A DNA stretch of 64,000 nucleotides, from assembly GCA_016125275.1 (NCBI GenBank), contig WGMB01000003.1, positions 124,001 through 188,000 of the forward strand, written 5' to 3'. The notes under the pieces were generated by a model. The model did not search any database. It saw only the letters and a list, made by a program, of their open reading frames with translations, and had not been told where the DNA came from. The position numbers and the translations under genes were made by a program. Of the stretch, positions 45,105 through 54,600 are shown one piece after another. How positions within the stretch are numbered: the stretch's first letter is position 1; the number at the start of each line of letters is the position of its first letter. Origin of the DNA: Acidobacteriota bacterium (GTDB lineage: Bacteria > Acidobacteriota > Terriglobia > Bryobacterales > UBA6623).

Positions 45105-46160
45105 ATGCAAGGTCCGGATGTAGCGGCCATCCGGCCGGGCGAAGAGCTGGACCTGGACGCCCTGGCGCATTTGCTCGACCGTTGCTTGCCGGGACCGCCG
45201 GCGCCCCTCGAAGCGTTCCAGTTCCCCGGGGGCCACTCCAACCTCACCTACCTGCTCCGGCGTGGGGGACGCGAGTACGTGCTGCGGCGGCCGCCTCTCG
45301 GGCCGGTGCCGCCTCGCGCGCATGACATGGCGCGCGAGGCCCACATCCTCGAGAAGCTCGCTCCCCTCTATCCGCCGGCGCCGCGCGTGGAGCTGATCTG
45401 CGAGGACGACGCCGTGTTGGGGCGGCCCTTCTATCTGATGGAGAGGCGCCGCGGCGTGATTCTGCGGCGAGAGGTCCCGGCCGAGATCGCCGCTCTCCCG
45501 GACCATCCCCAGCGGATCGCCGAAGGCTTTCTGGATAGCCTGATCGAGCTGCATTCCATCGACATCGCCGCTCACGGTCTGGACCGCCTCGGCAAACCCG
45601 AGGGGTTCCTGGAGAGGCAGGTACAGGGCTGGTCGCGGCGTTGGGAAACGGCCCGTACCCGGCCCGTCCCGGCGATGGAGCGGCTGAGCCGCTGGCTGCT
45701 GGACCATCTGCCGGCCTCGCCCGCACCCACCATGGTCCACAACGACTACAAGCTCGACAATGTAATGCTGGCCGAGGACGACCCCGGCCGAATCGTGGCC
45801 GTGCTCGACTGGGAGATGTCCTCGGTAGGCGACCCCCTGGTCGACCTGGGCGTGCTGCTCTGCTACTGGCCCGAACCGGGCGATCCGCCGGCGCGGCGAG
45901 AGGCCATCAGCCCGGTGACCACACAGCCCGGCTGGCCGTCTCGCGCCGAGCTGCTGGAACGCTACCGAGCCAAGACCGGCCGGAACCTCGACGGCGTGGC
46001 CTACTACGAGGTGTTCGGCGTCTTCAAGCTGGCCGTCGTCCTGGAGCAGATCTACCGCCGCTATCACCTGGGGCAGACGCGCGACGAGCGCTTCCGGCAG
46101 TTCGAGGCCACGGTGCGCGGCCTGGCCGACGCAGCCGAAGTCGTGCAGCGAACGACTTGA
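45105..46160 (+). CDS. Phosphotransferase family protein (APH/ACAD10-like kinase fold)
   Basis: 351 residues. Kinase-fold motifs: GGHSNLTYLLRRGGREYVLR (Lys replaced by Arg region), catalytic loop MVHNDYKLDNVML and the DFG-equivalent VLDWEMSSVGDPLVDLG. This matches the aminoglycoside phosphotransferase-like family often annotated as ACAD10/11 N-terminal domain, which phosphorylates 4-hydroxy-acyl-CoAs or other hydroxyl compounds. It has no signal peptide. TATCCT at 45090-45095 ends 9 bases before the ATG, without a Shine-Dalgarno. It stands divergent from the fused glycosyltransferase gene. Confidence 0.88.
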   Translation: MQGPDVAAIRPGEELDLDALAHLLDRCLPGPPAPLEAFQFPGGHSNLTYLLRRGGREYVLRRPPLGPVPPRAHDMAREAHILEKLAPLYPPAPRVELICEDDAVLGRPFYLMERRRGVILRREVPAEIAALPDHPQRIAEGFLDSLIELHSIDIAAHGLDRLGKPEGFLERQVQGWSRRWETARTRPVPAMERLSRWLLDHLPASPAPTMVHNDYKLDNVMLAEDDPGRIVAVLDWEMSSVGDPLVDLGVLLCYWPEPGDPPARREAISPVTTQPGWPSRAELLERYRAKTGRNLDGVAYYEVFGVFKLAVVLEQIYRRYHLGQTRDERFRQFEATVRGLADAAEVVQRTT

Positions 46161-46209
46161 AGTGACGGCGCTTGCGCTTCGAGAGGCGAAACCTCGATAG
46201 TAGGGCGCG

Positions 46210-47478
46210 ATGTCCTCGAAGACCCAGCCATCCCGCAGAAGTTTCCTTGCCGTGGGGGGAGCCGCCGCTCTTGGCGGATGCGCCGGCCCGGCGCCGCAAG
46301 CCGAGTCTGAACCGAAGGCGGCTCGAGGACCCTCCGTCGAGGAGCTCGAGCAGGCGCTGGCGAAGCCTGTCCTGGACCTGAGCGGAGTCTCGCAGCCGGT
46401 GATCATCGACTCGCTGCGGCTGCTCGAGAAGGATGGCGAGCAGATCGTGCACGTGCGGTCGAAGGACGGCGCCGAGGGCGTCTCCCTGACCAACGGACGC
46501 GACTATATGGCCGGCATGTTTCGGGAGGTCTTCGTGCCGTTCTGGGTGGGCAAGGACGCCCGGAAGCTCGAGTCGGACCTGCTGTGGGATTTCTACCGCG
46601 ACCACTCGAACTACAAGTTGCAGGGGCTCCTGTTCTGGTCGATGCAGGCCTGGGTGGAGTTCGCCATCCTCGACATGCTCGGCCGAATCGCCGGCAAGTC
46701 CATTGCCGAGCTGATGGGCGGCGTGCTGCACTCCGAGATACCCTTCTACGTCGCCAGCGGCCGGCGTGACACGACGCCGGAAGAGGAGGTCGAGTACTTG
46801 CAGAAGTTGCTGGCCGAATCCGGCGCGCACGCCGTCAAGTTCCGGCTCGGCGGCCGCATGAGCCGCAACGCCGACGCCATGCCCGGCCGCACCGAAAATC
46901 TCATTCGGCTGGCGCGCAAGACCCTCGGCGACTCGATCGACATTCACGGGGACGCCAACAGCTCCTATGACCCGGAACCGGCCATCCGCGTCGGGCGGAT
47001 CCTCGAGGAGGTCGGCGCGGTGTACTTCGAGGAGCCCTGCCCGTTCGACCACCTGTGGGACACCAAGGTCGTGACCGACACGCTCGACATCCCTGTCTCC
47101 GGCGGCGAGCAGGAGTTCTCGGAGAGGCGCTTCCGCTGGATGATCGCCAACCGGGCCGTGGACATCGTGCAACCGGACCTGCACTACTACGGCGGCATGA
47201 TCCGCTCGGCGCGAGTGGCGAACATGGCGGAGTTGGCGGGCATGCCAACCACCGTCCACATCTCGGGCGGCTTCGGGTTCGTCTACATGCTGCACTTCGC
47301 CGCCCGCACCAAGAACCCCGGTCGCTACCAGGAGTACAAGCTCAACATCGAGAAGTACAACGATTGGTTCGACCCGAAGATCACCGTCCAGGACGGCAAG
47401 ATGAGCGCGCCGACCGGACCCGGAGTCGGCATCGAAGACCCTGCCTACGTTCTGAAGGGCGCCAAGGTTCTGGTCTAG
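46210..47478 (+). CDS. Tat-exported lipoprotein of the mandelate racemase/enolase superfamily
   Basis: 422 residues. Tat motif SRRSFLAVGG followed by the lipobox LGGC (Cys24), so the enzyme is probably exported folded and lipidated. The barrel shows AVKFRLGG (K-x-R in the usual K-x-K position), metal ligands in DIHGDANSSYD, YFEEPCPFDH and GGEQEF, and the DIVQPDLHYYGGM strand. Superfamily members abstract a proton alpha to a carboxylate, for example sugar acid dehydratases. An extracytoplasmic lipidated version is unusual. GATAGT at 46196-46201 ends 8 bases before the ATG. It is followed by a small secreted protein gene after 25 bases. Confidence 0.85.
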   Translation: MSSKTQPSRRSFLAVGGAAALGGCAGPAPQAESEPKAARGPSVEELEQALAKPVLDLSGVSQPVIIDSLRLLEKDGEQIVHVRSKDGAEGVSLTNGRDYMAGMFREVFVPFWVGKDARKLESDLLWDFYRDHSNYKLQGLLFWSMQAWVEFAILDMLGRIAGKSIAELMGGVLHSEIPFYVASGRRDTTPEEEVEYLQKLLAESGAHAVKFRLGGRMSRNADAMPGRTENLIRLARKTLGDSIDIHGDANSSYDPEPAIRVGRILEEVGAVYFEEPCPFDHLWDTKVVTDTLDIPVSGGEQEFSERRFRWMIANRAVDIVQPDLHYYGGMIRSARVANMAELAGMPTTVHISGGFGFVYMLHFAARTKNPGRYQEYKLNIEKYNDWFDPKITVQDGKMSAPTGPGVGIEDPAYVLKGAKVLV

Positions 47479-47503
47479 AGATCGAGAGCAAGGAGGAATC
47501 GCG

Positions 47504-48142
47504 ATGCTTCGATGGATTGTGCCGTTCACCGTGGCGGGTGCGCTGTTGGCGGGCTCCGCCCGCGCGCCGATCGCGGAACGCGGCGAGCTGCTGCTGGACG
47601 AGGACTTTTCGGGCCCGGTCACGTTCAGCGCTGAGCGCTGGCAGCCCCGCCAAAGCACTCGCTGGGAGGTCCGCGACGGCGTGCTGTTCGGCCAGGAATC
47701 CACCAAGCAGTTTCAAGAGTCTCGCAAGGACCATCAGGGCTTCGAGCCGCGGCTGATGATCCGCAACCTGCCGCAGGAGTACATCACCGAGTTTCGCTTC
47801 CGCGTGAGCCGGGGCGAGATGACCCCGATCGGGGCGTTCCTGGAATGGGGCCACCACATGGCGCGGGTAAGCTTCCAGAAGGACGGCCTGAACTTCGGCG
47901 TCGGCGGCTTACAGGACACGACAATTCTGGCGCGGGTGAAGGGCTTTCAGCTCGAGCCAGGACACTGGTACACGGTTCGCGCCGAGCTCAAAGGCCAAAA
48001 GCTGCACATCCGTCTCGGCGACGACATCGAGCTCTCGGCCGATCATCCGATGATCGCCCAACAGAAAGACGGGCTGGGCTTCTGCGGCCTACGCGGCGGC
48101 ACGATGGAGATCGACGACGTGAAGGTTTGGGCGGTGCGCTGA
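47504..48142 (+). CDS. Secreted DUF1080-like/concanavalin-fold protein
   Basis: 212 residues with a signal peptide (MLRWIVPFTVAGALLAGSAR). The mature part is a beta-sandwich of the laminin/DUF1080 kind: LLLDEDFSGP, RWEVRDGVLFGQES, FRFRVSRGE and a final GGTMEIDDVKVWAV. Such domains bind or cleave polysaccharide; acidic catalytic residues cannot be fixed by eye. AAGGAGG lies upstream of the ATG. It is the second gene after the exported enolase-family lipoprotein and is likely cotranscribed. Confidence 0.75.
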   Translation: MLRWIVPFTVAGALLAGSARAPIAERGELLLDEDFSGPVTFSAERWQPRQSTRWEVRDGVLFGQESTKQFQESRKDHQGFEPRLMIRNLPQEYITEFRFRVSRGEMTPIGAFLEWGHHMARVSFQKDGLNFGVGGLQDTTILARVKGFQLEPGHWYTVRAELKGQKLHIRLGDDIELSADHPMIAQQKDGLGFCGLRGGTMEIDDVKVWAVR

Positions 48143-48152
48143 CGACTCCGGC

Positions 48153-48929
48153 TTACTCCGCTTCCTGCAACGCCCAAGCCAACGCACTCTGGGTGACGAG
48201 TTGGCAGCGGCCCTGATCGTCGGCGAAGTAGTGCAGCGGCAGCACGCCTGTTCCGCGTTGGGACCAGCAGGACATCTTGCGTTCGCCGTCGCGGTAGGGG
48301 AGGGAGACCGACGCCTCCCGCCGCAGTCGCTGGTCGGGCTTGTACAGCAGTAGCTCATCCAGCAGCGCAAACCGCTCGGGAAGCTCCGCGTGCGCCGAGG
48401 TCGAGAACGGCAGCGTCCAAGGGCATACGAGCGGCCCGTCCACCGGAAAGGATCGCTCGGACAAGCCGTCGGAGAGGCGGACTTCGTGTCCTTCCACACG
48501 CCCCGACGCCTCGTAACGGCAGTCAGCGCGCTGTTCGATCGTGCTGGTCAGCTTCCAGCTTTGCAGCGAGAGCAGCGGGTCCCGCCGGCAGAGGATCTCG
48601 GCCTCGATGCGGTTGTGCGGCTGCGAATACTTGGTCGTCTGCACCACACGCACCCGGGTCTGATCGCCCTGACGGTCCATCGCCAGCTCCAACCGGCCGA
48701 TCTCAGCGTTCTTGGTCACGGCCGTCTTGGGGTCGGTCTCGGTCCAGCGGAGCACGGCGTACCGCAGCGTCCGCGCCGGAGCCGAGCCTTCGCCGGGCGC
48801 GGCGCCGGCCAGCCACCCCTGTACGGGCGACGCTCCGGCCGGCGTCGCGGACGCGCCCAGCAACGGAAGGCGGCCGGCGGCGGCCCAGGCGGCCAGGGTG
48901 AGCGCCTCTCGACGAGTCGTCTTGCTCAT
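48153..48929 (-). CDS. Tat-exported protein of unknown function linked to sulfatase
   Basis: 258 residues beginning MSKTTRREALTLAAWAAAGR, a Tat signal. The mature part is rich in beta-strand-like segments (LRYAVLRWTETDPKT, GRLELAMDRQGDQTRVRVVQ) and I do not recognise it. Its ATG at 48929 overlaps the sulfatase stop by 4 bases. A longer in-frame reading extending into the sulfatase gene is an artefact. Likely it works in the periplasm with the sulfatase. Confidence 0.75.
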   Translation of the reverse strand: MSKTTRREALTLAAWAAAGRLPLLGASATPAGASPVQGWLAGAAPGEGSAPARTLRYAVLRWTETDPKTAVTKNAEIGRLELAMDRQGDQTRVRVVQTTKYSQPHNRIEAEILCRRDPLLSLQSWKLTSTIEQRADCRYEASGRVEGHEVRLSDGLSERSFPVDGPLVCPWTLPFSTSAHAELPERFALLDELLLYKPDQRLRREASVSLPYRDGERKMSCWSQRGTGVLPLHYFADDQGRCQLVTQSALAWALQEAE

Positions 48930-50266
48930 GCCGACAAGCCCTCCCCGGCGGCGATGCCTTCGTACCAGGCGCGCGCCGCATGGAGCGTACGGGCGCGGTT
49001 GGCGCCGCCGCGATCGGCGCCCTCGGCGTCTTGGCCCAGGCGAGCGTAGATCCGGCGGGCGCCGACGTACTCCCGCAGCTTCTCGGTCAGAGCGGCGCGC
49101 GTGGCCTGGTGGGCGGGCTCGGCCGCGAGGTTGCGCATTTCGAGCGGATCGGCGGTCAGGTCGAACATCCGCGTCGGCGTCCGGGGATAGAAGATCGCTT
49201 TGAAACGGCCGTCGGACACGGAGCAGGAATGCTCGGTCTCTCCGAAAACATGCGTCCGCCAGGCGACCTCTTTCCCTTCGAGCAGCGGGCGCAAGCTGCG
49301 GCCCACATCGGCGTCGGGCAAAGAGGGGGCGCCGGCGTAGTCGCAGATCGTGGCGGGTAGGTCCAGGCTGGAGACCAGCTTTTTCTCCTCGCGGCGTCCG
49401 TGGCCGCCGCCGGGCGGCACGACGATGGTCGGAACGCGCCAGGACTCCTCCTCCAGAAAGTTCTTGAGGATGCGGCCGTGATGCCCCATGCCCTCGCCAT
49501 GGTCCGCCGCGAACACGACCAGCGTGTCGTCCGCGAAGCGGGAGCGCCGGAGGGCGTCGTAGACCAGCCCCACGTGGGCGTCGGCCATCTCCGTCTGGCG
49601 ATAGCAGGAGTAGATGTAGTAGCGCCAATCGAGCTCGGTCCAGTCGCCCACCCGGCTGCGCTGCTCGCGGGATAGCCAAGGCAGCGCCGGGTCGAAGTTC
49701 TTGGGCAACGGCGGCAGCTCGTCGGCAATCTCCGGCGCAAAGCCGAACTTACCGACGCCGCCGTTGGCCCCGCAGGAGTAGCAGCAGTCGTGCGGATTGA
49801 GAAAACCCACGGACAGGAAGAACGGCTGGTCGGAGGTCCGCCGGCTCAGGAAGGCCGCGGCGGCGCGCCCCACGTCGCCGTCGCCGATCTCGCCCATGCC
49901 GGTGCCGGGGTGGAGTAGATCGAAACTGTCGGTGACGGCACGGCCCGGAATGTGCCACTTGCCCGCGTACACCGTCTCATAGCCGCCGTGACGGCGCAGC
50001 CACTGGCCCAGGTCCGGCAAGGCAGGATCGATGGGGACGGCGTTCATCAACACGCCGTGCTCGAGCGGCGTGCGGCCGGTGAACCAGCTCGAGCGCGCCG
50101 GACAGCAGACCGGCTGTGCGGCATAAGCTCGGCGGAAGGAGACGCCGTCGGCGGCAAGCCGGTCGATGGCCGGCGTCGAGCAGTACGGCGAGCCATACGC
50201 CGACACAGCTTCTGCGTGCATCTGGTCGACGTGGAGAAAGAGGATGTTCGGGGGGCGGGCTGGCAC
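48926..50266 (-). CDS. Sulfatase family protein
   Basis: 446 residues from a GTG at 50266. The formylglycine motif C-x-P-x-R is present as VCCPARSSWFTGR (Cys54), with metal ligands in LFLHVDQ and FAADHGEGMGHHG and the GKWHIPG segment. It hydrolyses sulfate esters, here probably of a glycan. No signal peptide is evident, so it may be cytoplasmic or the start may differ. TACAAT lies at 50296-50301. It lies 64 bases downstream of the beta-helix gene and overlaps the Tat-protein gene, completing a receptor/beta-helix/sulfatase set. Confidence 0.9.
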   Translation of the reverse strand: MPARPPNILFLHVDQMHAEAVSAYGSPYCSTPAIDRLAADGVSFRRAYAAQPVCCPARSSWFTGRTPLEHGVLMNAVPIDPALPDLGQWLRRHGGYETVYAGKWHIPGRAVTDSFDLLHPGTGMGEIGDGDVGRAAAAFLSRRTSDQPFFLSVGFLNPHDCCYSCGANGGVGKFGFAPEIADELPPLPKNFDPALPWLSREQRSRVGDWTELDWRYYIYSCYRQTEMADAHVGLVYDALRRSRFADDTLVVFAADHGEGMGHHGRILKNFLEEESWRVPTIVVPPGGGHGRREEKKLVSSLDLPATICDYAGAPSLPDADVGRSLRPLLEGKEVAWRTHVFGETEHSCSVSDGRFKAIFYPRTPTRMFDLTADPLEMRNLAAEPAHQATRAALTEKLREYVGARRIYARLGQDAEGADRGGANRARTLHAARAWYEGIAAGEGLSA

Positions 50267-50330
50267 GGCGGGGTGGCGTCCTCAGAGTCGCGGTGATTGT
50301 ATCAGCCGCGCCTCTCCCGCGCCCAGGGGC

Positions 50331-51602
50331 CTAGCGCAAGCCGCCGATGTCGTCGCGAACCGTCGCCTCGTTGTCGACCAGGGAGTATCCTTCCAACCGA
50401 CCCTGCCCTGCGCTTTCCAGCGCGATGCCGACGTCGCGCACGCGCCGGGCGACCGAGTTGCGGATGCGAAGATCCTCGAACCGCCCGTCCGACCGCACCA
50501 GGTAGCGGATTCCCACCGCCGGGCCGGCGCCGGAGCCCAGAAACATCACGTTGTCCAGCAGCAGATGGTTGGCGTCTTCCACCAGCACCGCCTCGCCGTC
50601 ATTGGCCGCGTCGAGCAGGACGACGTCCCGCAGGATCACGTTGTCACTGTTCCGGACGACGACAGCCGGAGCGCCCTCGGCCCCGCGAATGCGCACGTTG
50701 TCGATGAAGACGTTGGCGGTGTTGGTGATGTGCAGCGGACGCCACTTGTCCTGCCGCCATTGCTCGCCGCTGACGTTGCGAATCATCAAACCGTCGTGGC
50801 CGAAGTCGGAGTTGGCGGTGCGGATGGCGATCGGGCAGTCCTTCACGCGGACTCCGTCGATGACCACGTTGCGGTTGACCTGGCCGGGCTTGCGGTGGTC
50901 CTGGACGTCCACGCCGTAGTAACTCGACTCGGAGTAGATGTCGCGGACCGTCACGTCCTCGGAGCCGTCGGAAACCTCGACGGCGCCCCGGTCGCGCGAG
51001 CCGAAGCAGCGGATGTTCTCCACCAGTAGATGGCGAACCGGCAGTCCCAACTGCCCCGCCCCGCTGATCGAGATCACGTCGCGGGCGTTGTTCACGCCCA
51101 CGATGTCCCGGATCACGCCGTGCTCGATCGCTCCGGTCGCCTCGGTCGGGTTGACCATCACGCCGTCTTTGGCGCTGTTGTGGAACGAGCCGTTCTCCAC
51201 TCGAAAGCCGCCCTTGCGGAAGACGATCAGCGAGGCCCGGTCCTTGTAGGGGACCGACTCGATGTTGCCGGTGAGCGCGAACTCCGTGAAAATGACGCCC
51301 TCGGAGACGACCTCGAGCATGTGCGTATTGCCGACGCCGGCCCGCAGGCGCGCCTTGAGGCCGACGAAGGTCAGGGGCTTGTCGATGCGGACCGTCTTGG
51401 CGATTTCGATTTCGTGAGCGCTGTCCGCCAGCAACGTGGCGTACGGCGGCGCAGCGTCGACGATGCTCTGCAGGTCGTCGGAATCGATCCGAATCGAGCA
51501 GGGCGATCCTGCCGGGCACGGCGCCGCTTCGCCGGCCGCGGCCGTGGGCACGACCGCGGCGGCGCAGAAGAAGGCGAAAAGTACGGCGACGATGCCCGGC
51601 AT
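50331..51602 (-). CDS. Secreted right-handed parallel beta-helix protein
   Basis: 423 residues from the ATG at 51602 (GAGGTG about 10 bases upstream; a GTG at 51614 overlaps that site). The signal peptide MPGIVAVLFAFFCAAAVVPT is followed by many PbH1-type coils such as GVMVNPTEATGAIEHGVIRD and GVDVQDHRKPGQVNRNVVID. This fold is typical of polysaccharide lyases and glycoside hydrolases such as carrageenases or pectinases; the catalytic residues are not identified. It is 17 bases after the TonB receptor gene and upstream of a sulfatase, so a role in sulfated glycan breakdown is plausible. Confidence 0.8.
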   Translation of the reverse strand: MPGIVAVLFAFFCAAAVVPTAAAGEAAPCPAGSPCSIRIDSDDLQSIVDAAPPYATLLADSAHEIEIAKTVRIDKPLTFVGLKARLRAGVGNTHMLEVVSEGVIFTEFALTGNIESVPYKDRASLIVFRKGGFRVENGSFHNSAKDGVMVNPTEATGAIEHGVIRDIVGVNNARDVISISGAGQLGLPVRHLLVENIRCFGSRDRGAVEVSDGSEDVTVRDIYSESSYYGVDVQDHRKPGQVNRNVVIDGVRVKDCPIAIRTANSDFGHDGLMIRNVSGEQWRQDKWRPLHITNTANVFIDNVRIRGAEGAPAVVVRNSDNVILRDVVLLDAANDGEAVLVEDANHLLLDNVMFLGSGAGPAVGIRYLVRSDGRFEDLRIRNSVARRVRDVGIALESAGQGRLEGYSLVDNEATVRDDIGGLR

Positions 51603-51619
51603 GGTTTTTCGCACCTCGA

Positions 51620-54600
51620 TCAGAACGTGTACTTGAGCGAGACCTGCATGATCCGCGCCGAGGAGGCGCTGGTGATGCGGCCGAAGCCCTTCTGGTTGAG
51701 GTCCCCTTCGGGATCGCCCAGATTCACATGGTTGAGCGCGTTGAAGGCCTCCCAGCGAACCTGCAACGCGTGGCCCTCGCGAATCCGGAAGGACTTTCGC
51801 AAGGACATGTCGATGTTGGCAGCGCCCGGCCCGTAGACGATGCCGCGCCCCGCGGTTCCGAACTGTCCGATCGGATTCGGCGCAAAGGCGGCGGTGTTGA
51901 ACCAGGCGTCGATGAGCTGGGCGCGCGGGCGATCGTTGGAGAGATTCGGATCGCCAATGACGTCCGGACGGTCATTGCCGATGCCCGACAGCGAATTGTC
52001 CTGGCCGGAGAACAGCGCGATCGGCTTGCCGGTCTGCAGCGTCACGATGCCGCCGAGCTCCCAGCCGCCGAAGGCTCCCTTCACCCAGCCCGAGGACTGC
52101 TTGAGGAACGGCAGCTCATAGAGCCACGAGCCGGCCACACGGTGCCGCACGTCGATCTCCGACGGGCCTCGATTCTGCCGCCGGTCAAACGGCGACTGGT
52201 AGCCCTGCTGGCCCTCGTTGGCAAAGGAGTTCCCCGTGCCGCCCTCGTCGATCGTCTTCGACCAGGTGTAGTTGGCCGAGAACGTCAGGCCCTTGCTGAA
52301 GCGCTTGTTCAACTGCGCCTGCAGCGCGTGGTAGTACGAGATGCCGTCGGAATAGAGCTGGCCGATGGAGCCGAAGTCCGGATACAGCGACCGCCGCTCG
52401 TTGGTGTTGCCGACCGTGGCGCCGGGCCCGTAAATCGCCGGATTCAGCTCGCGCAGCAGGATCTGGTGGCGTCCGCCGTTGCCGACGTAAGCCACATCGA
52501 GCATCAAGCTGTCGGTCAACTGCTGCTGCACGCCCGTCGTCCACGACATGATATACGGGTTGCCCAGGTCGGGATTGAACGATTTGTCGATCTGGATCGG
52601 AGTGACGAACTGCGCGTTCTGCGGATCGACCGTGAACGGGAAGGGGTTGTCTCGGCCCGCATAGGGCCGGCTCAGCGACTCCGGCGTATTGACGCGTAGC
52701 GTCAAGCCAAACGGTTGCGGCGCGCTGACGCCGCCGGCCATCTCCGCGGTGAGCGCGTCGTAGTAAATGCCGAAGCTCGAGCGGACCGCCGTACGGCCGT
52801 CCCCAAAGACGTCCCACGCCAGGCCCACGCGCGGTCCGAGGTTGTTGGCGTCGCGCTGGTACGGGAAGCCCTTGTCGCCCTGAAACAGCAGCCCGACCGG
52901 CGCCGTGGGGAACCGGGCCGACTGAGCACCGGCTACGAAGGAGCTGATCTGGCCGTTGTCCTCGCGCCACGCATTGAAGATTTCCGCGCGCAGTCCGAGC
53001 GAAGCCGTCAAGCGCGGGTGGATGCGCCAGGCGTCTTGCGCGAAAAGACCGATGTAGGTGTACTTCTGGTTAGTGGCGAAGGGCGATGCCTGGTCGAAGC
53101 GGCGCGGCAGCCCTTGCAGGAAATCCGCAAAGGGCTCGCCCGTCCTGGAGCCGTTGAAGTCGAAGCTGCCGCCGGTCTTGTTGTTGTCGGTGTAGTAGAA
53201 GCGGTTGGCCTCAGCCGTGAATCCGAACTTGAGCTGGTGATCGCCCTGGGTGACGGCAACGGTGTCGGCAAAGCCCCAGTTGTCGTGCAAGCGCTGGCGG
53301 TCGCGGCCGACGCCAAGGCCGAAGCGCCCGGAGACGGCAATGTTCGGCCGGGTGTCGACGGGGCCGCCGGCGTGCACGAAGTCCGTCGCGCCAAAGGTCG
53401 TCAGGTCGCCCTGCTGCGTGTTGCTCTCGTGATAGTCGAACTCGTTGAAGGTGAAACGGGCGGTCTGCACGACCTTGGTGCCGAAGATGTGCGTGTCTTC
53501 GACGGTGAGGGTCTGCTGACGGTAGGAACCCTCCTCGCCGTTGTAGCCGGTGAAGTCCGAACCCGAGAACGGTTCGAGGCTGCGGTTGAAGTCCTGAAAG
53601 TAGCGTCCCGTCAACTGATTGCGCTGCGTGATCTGGTGATCGATGCGCGCCATGAACTGGTCTGCGTTATTGGTGGTGCTGGCTTGCTCCACGTAGGAGC
53701 CGTTGGGGCGGTTGGGCTGGCGCACGAACTCCAGCAAGCGCAGGGCGACGGGGTCAAAGCGGTTGACCGGAATCCGGTTGCCCGGAAACGGCTGGCCGGT
53801 CTGCGGATCGGTGATGACCCGGCCGGAAGCGCTGAAGTCGCCCGCGAGCTCGGCCGCGGTCGGCGGGAAGGCCCCGGTGGAGAGCTCGTCCTCCCGGATG
53901 CGCAGTCCCTGGTAGGAGCCGAAGAAGAAGGTCTTGTTTTGCCGAATGGGTCCGCCGGCGGTAGCGCCGAACTGGTTGAAGCGCAGCTTCGGAACGTTTT
54001 CGGAGAAGAAGTTGCGGGCGTCGAGGGCGTCGTTGCGCAGGAACTCCCAGGCGCTACCGTGAAAGTCGTTGGTTCCCGACCGCGTCACGGCGCTCATCAC
54101 GCTGGCGCCGCGTCCGTACTCGGCGTCGATGCCCGCGGTGAGGATCTTGAACTCCTGCACGGCGTCCGGCGGCGGCAAGTTCAAGCCGCGGCCCCGGTGG
54201 CTGTAGTTGACCGAGCTGCCGTCCATGAGGAATGACACGGAAGTGTCCCGCGTTCCGTTCAAAAAGAGCCGCTGCTGGTTGTAGCTGGCGCGTACGGTGG
54301 TGCTCAGGCGGTTCACGCCGGGAATCAGGCTGGTCAAGTCCAGCACATTGCGGCCGTTCAGCGGCAGGTCGCGCACTCGCCGGTCATCGATGAGCATGCC
54401 TTGGGAGGGCGAGCGCGTGTCTACCTGGACGGCTTCGCCCGTGACGGTCACGGTCTCGGTGACGTCGCCGAGCTCGAGCAGAAAATCCACGCGGAGGCTC
54501 TGTAGGGCGCTGAGCTCCAGGCCGGTGCGCTCCGTCACACGGAACCCCGGCGCCTGGACCCGCACGGTGTAGGGACCGAGCGGCAGAAGGGCGGCGGAAT

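Noticed and set aside
48930-49679. Upstream extension of the Tat protein frame to 508 codons
   Set aside because: It lies inside the sulfatase gene, and the Tat signal starts at 48929.
52715-54235. 506-codon plus-strand frame antisense to the Oar-like receptor
   Set aside because: High-GC antisense frame with no recognisable protein features.
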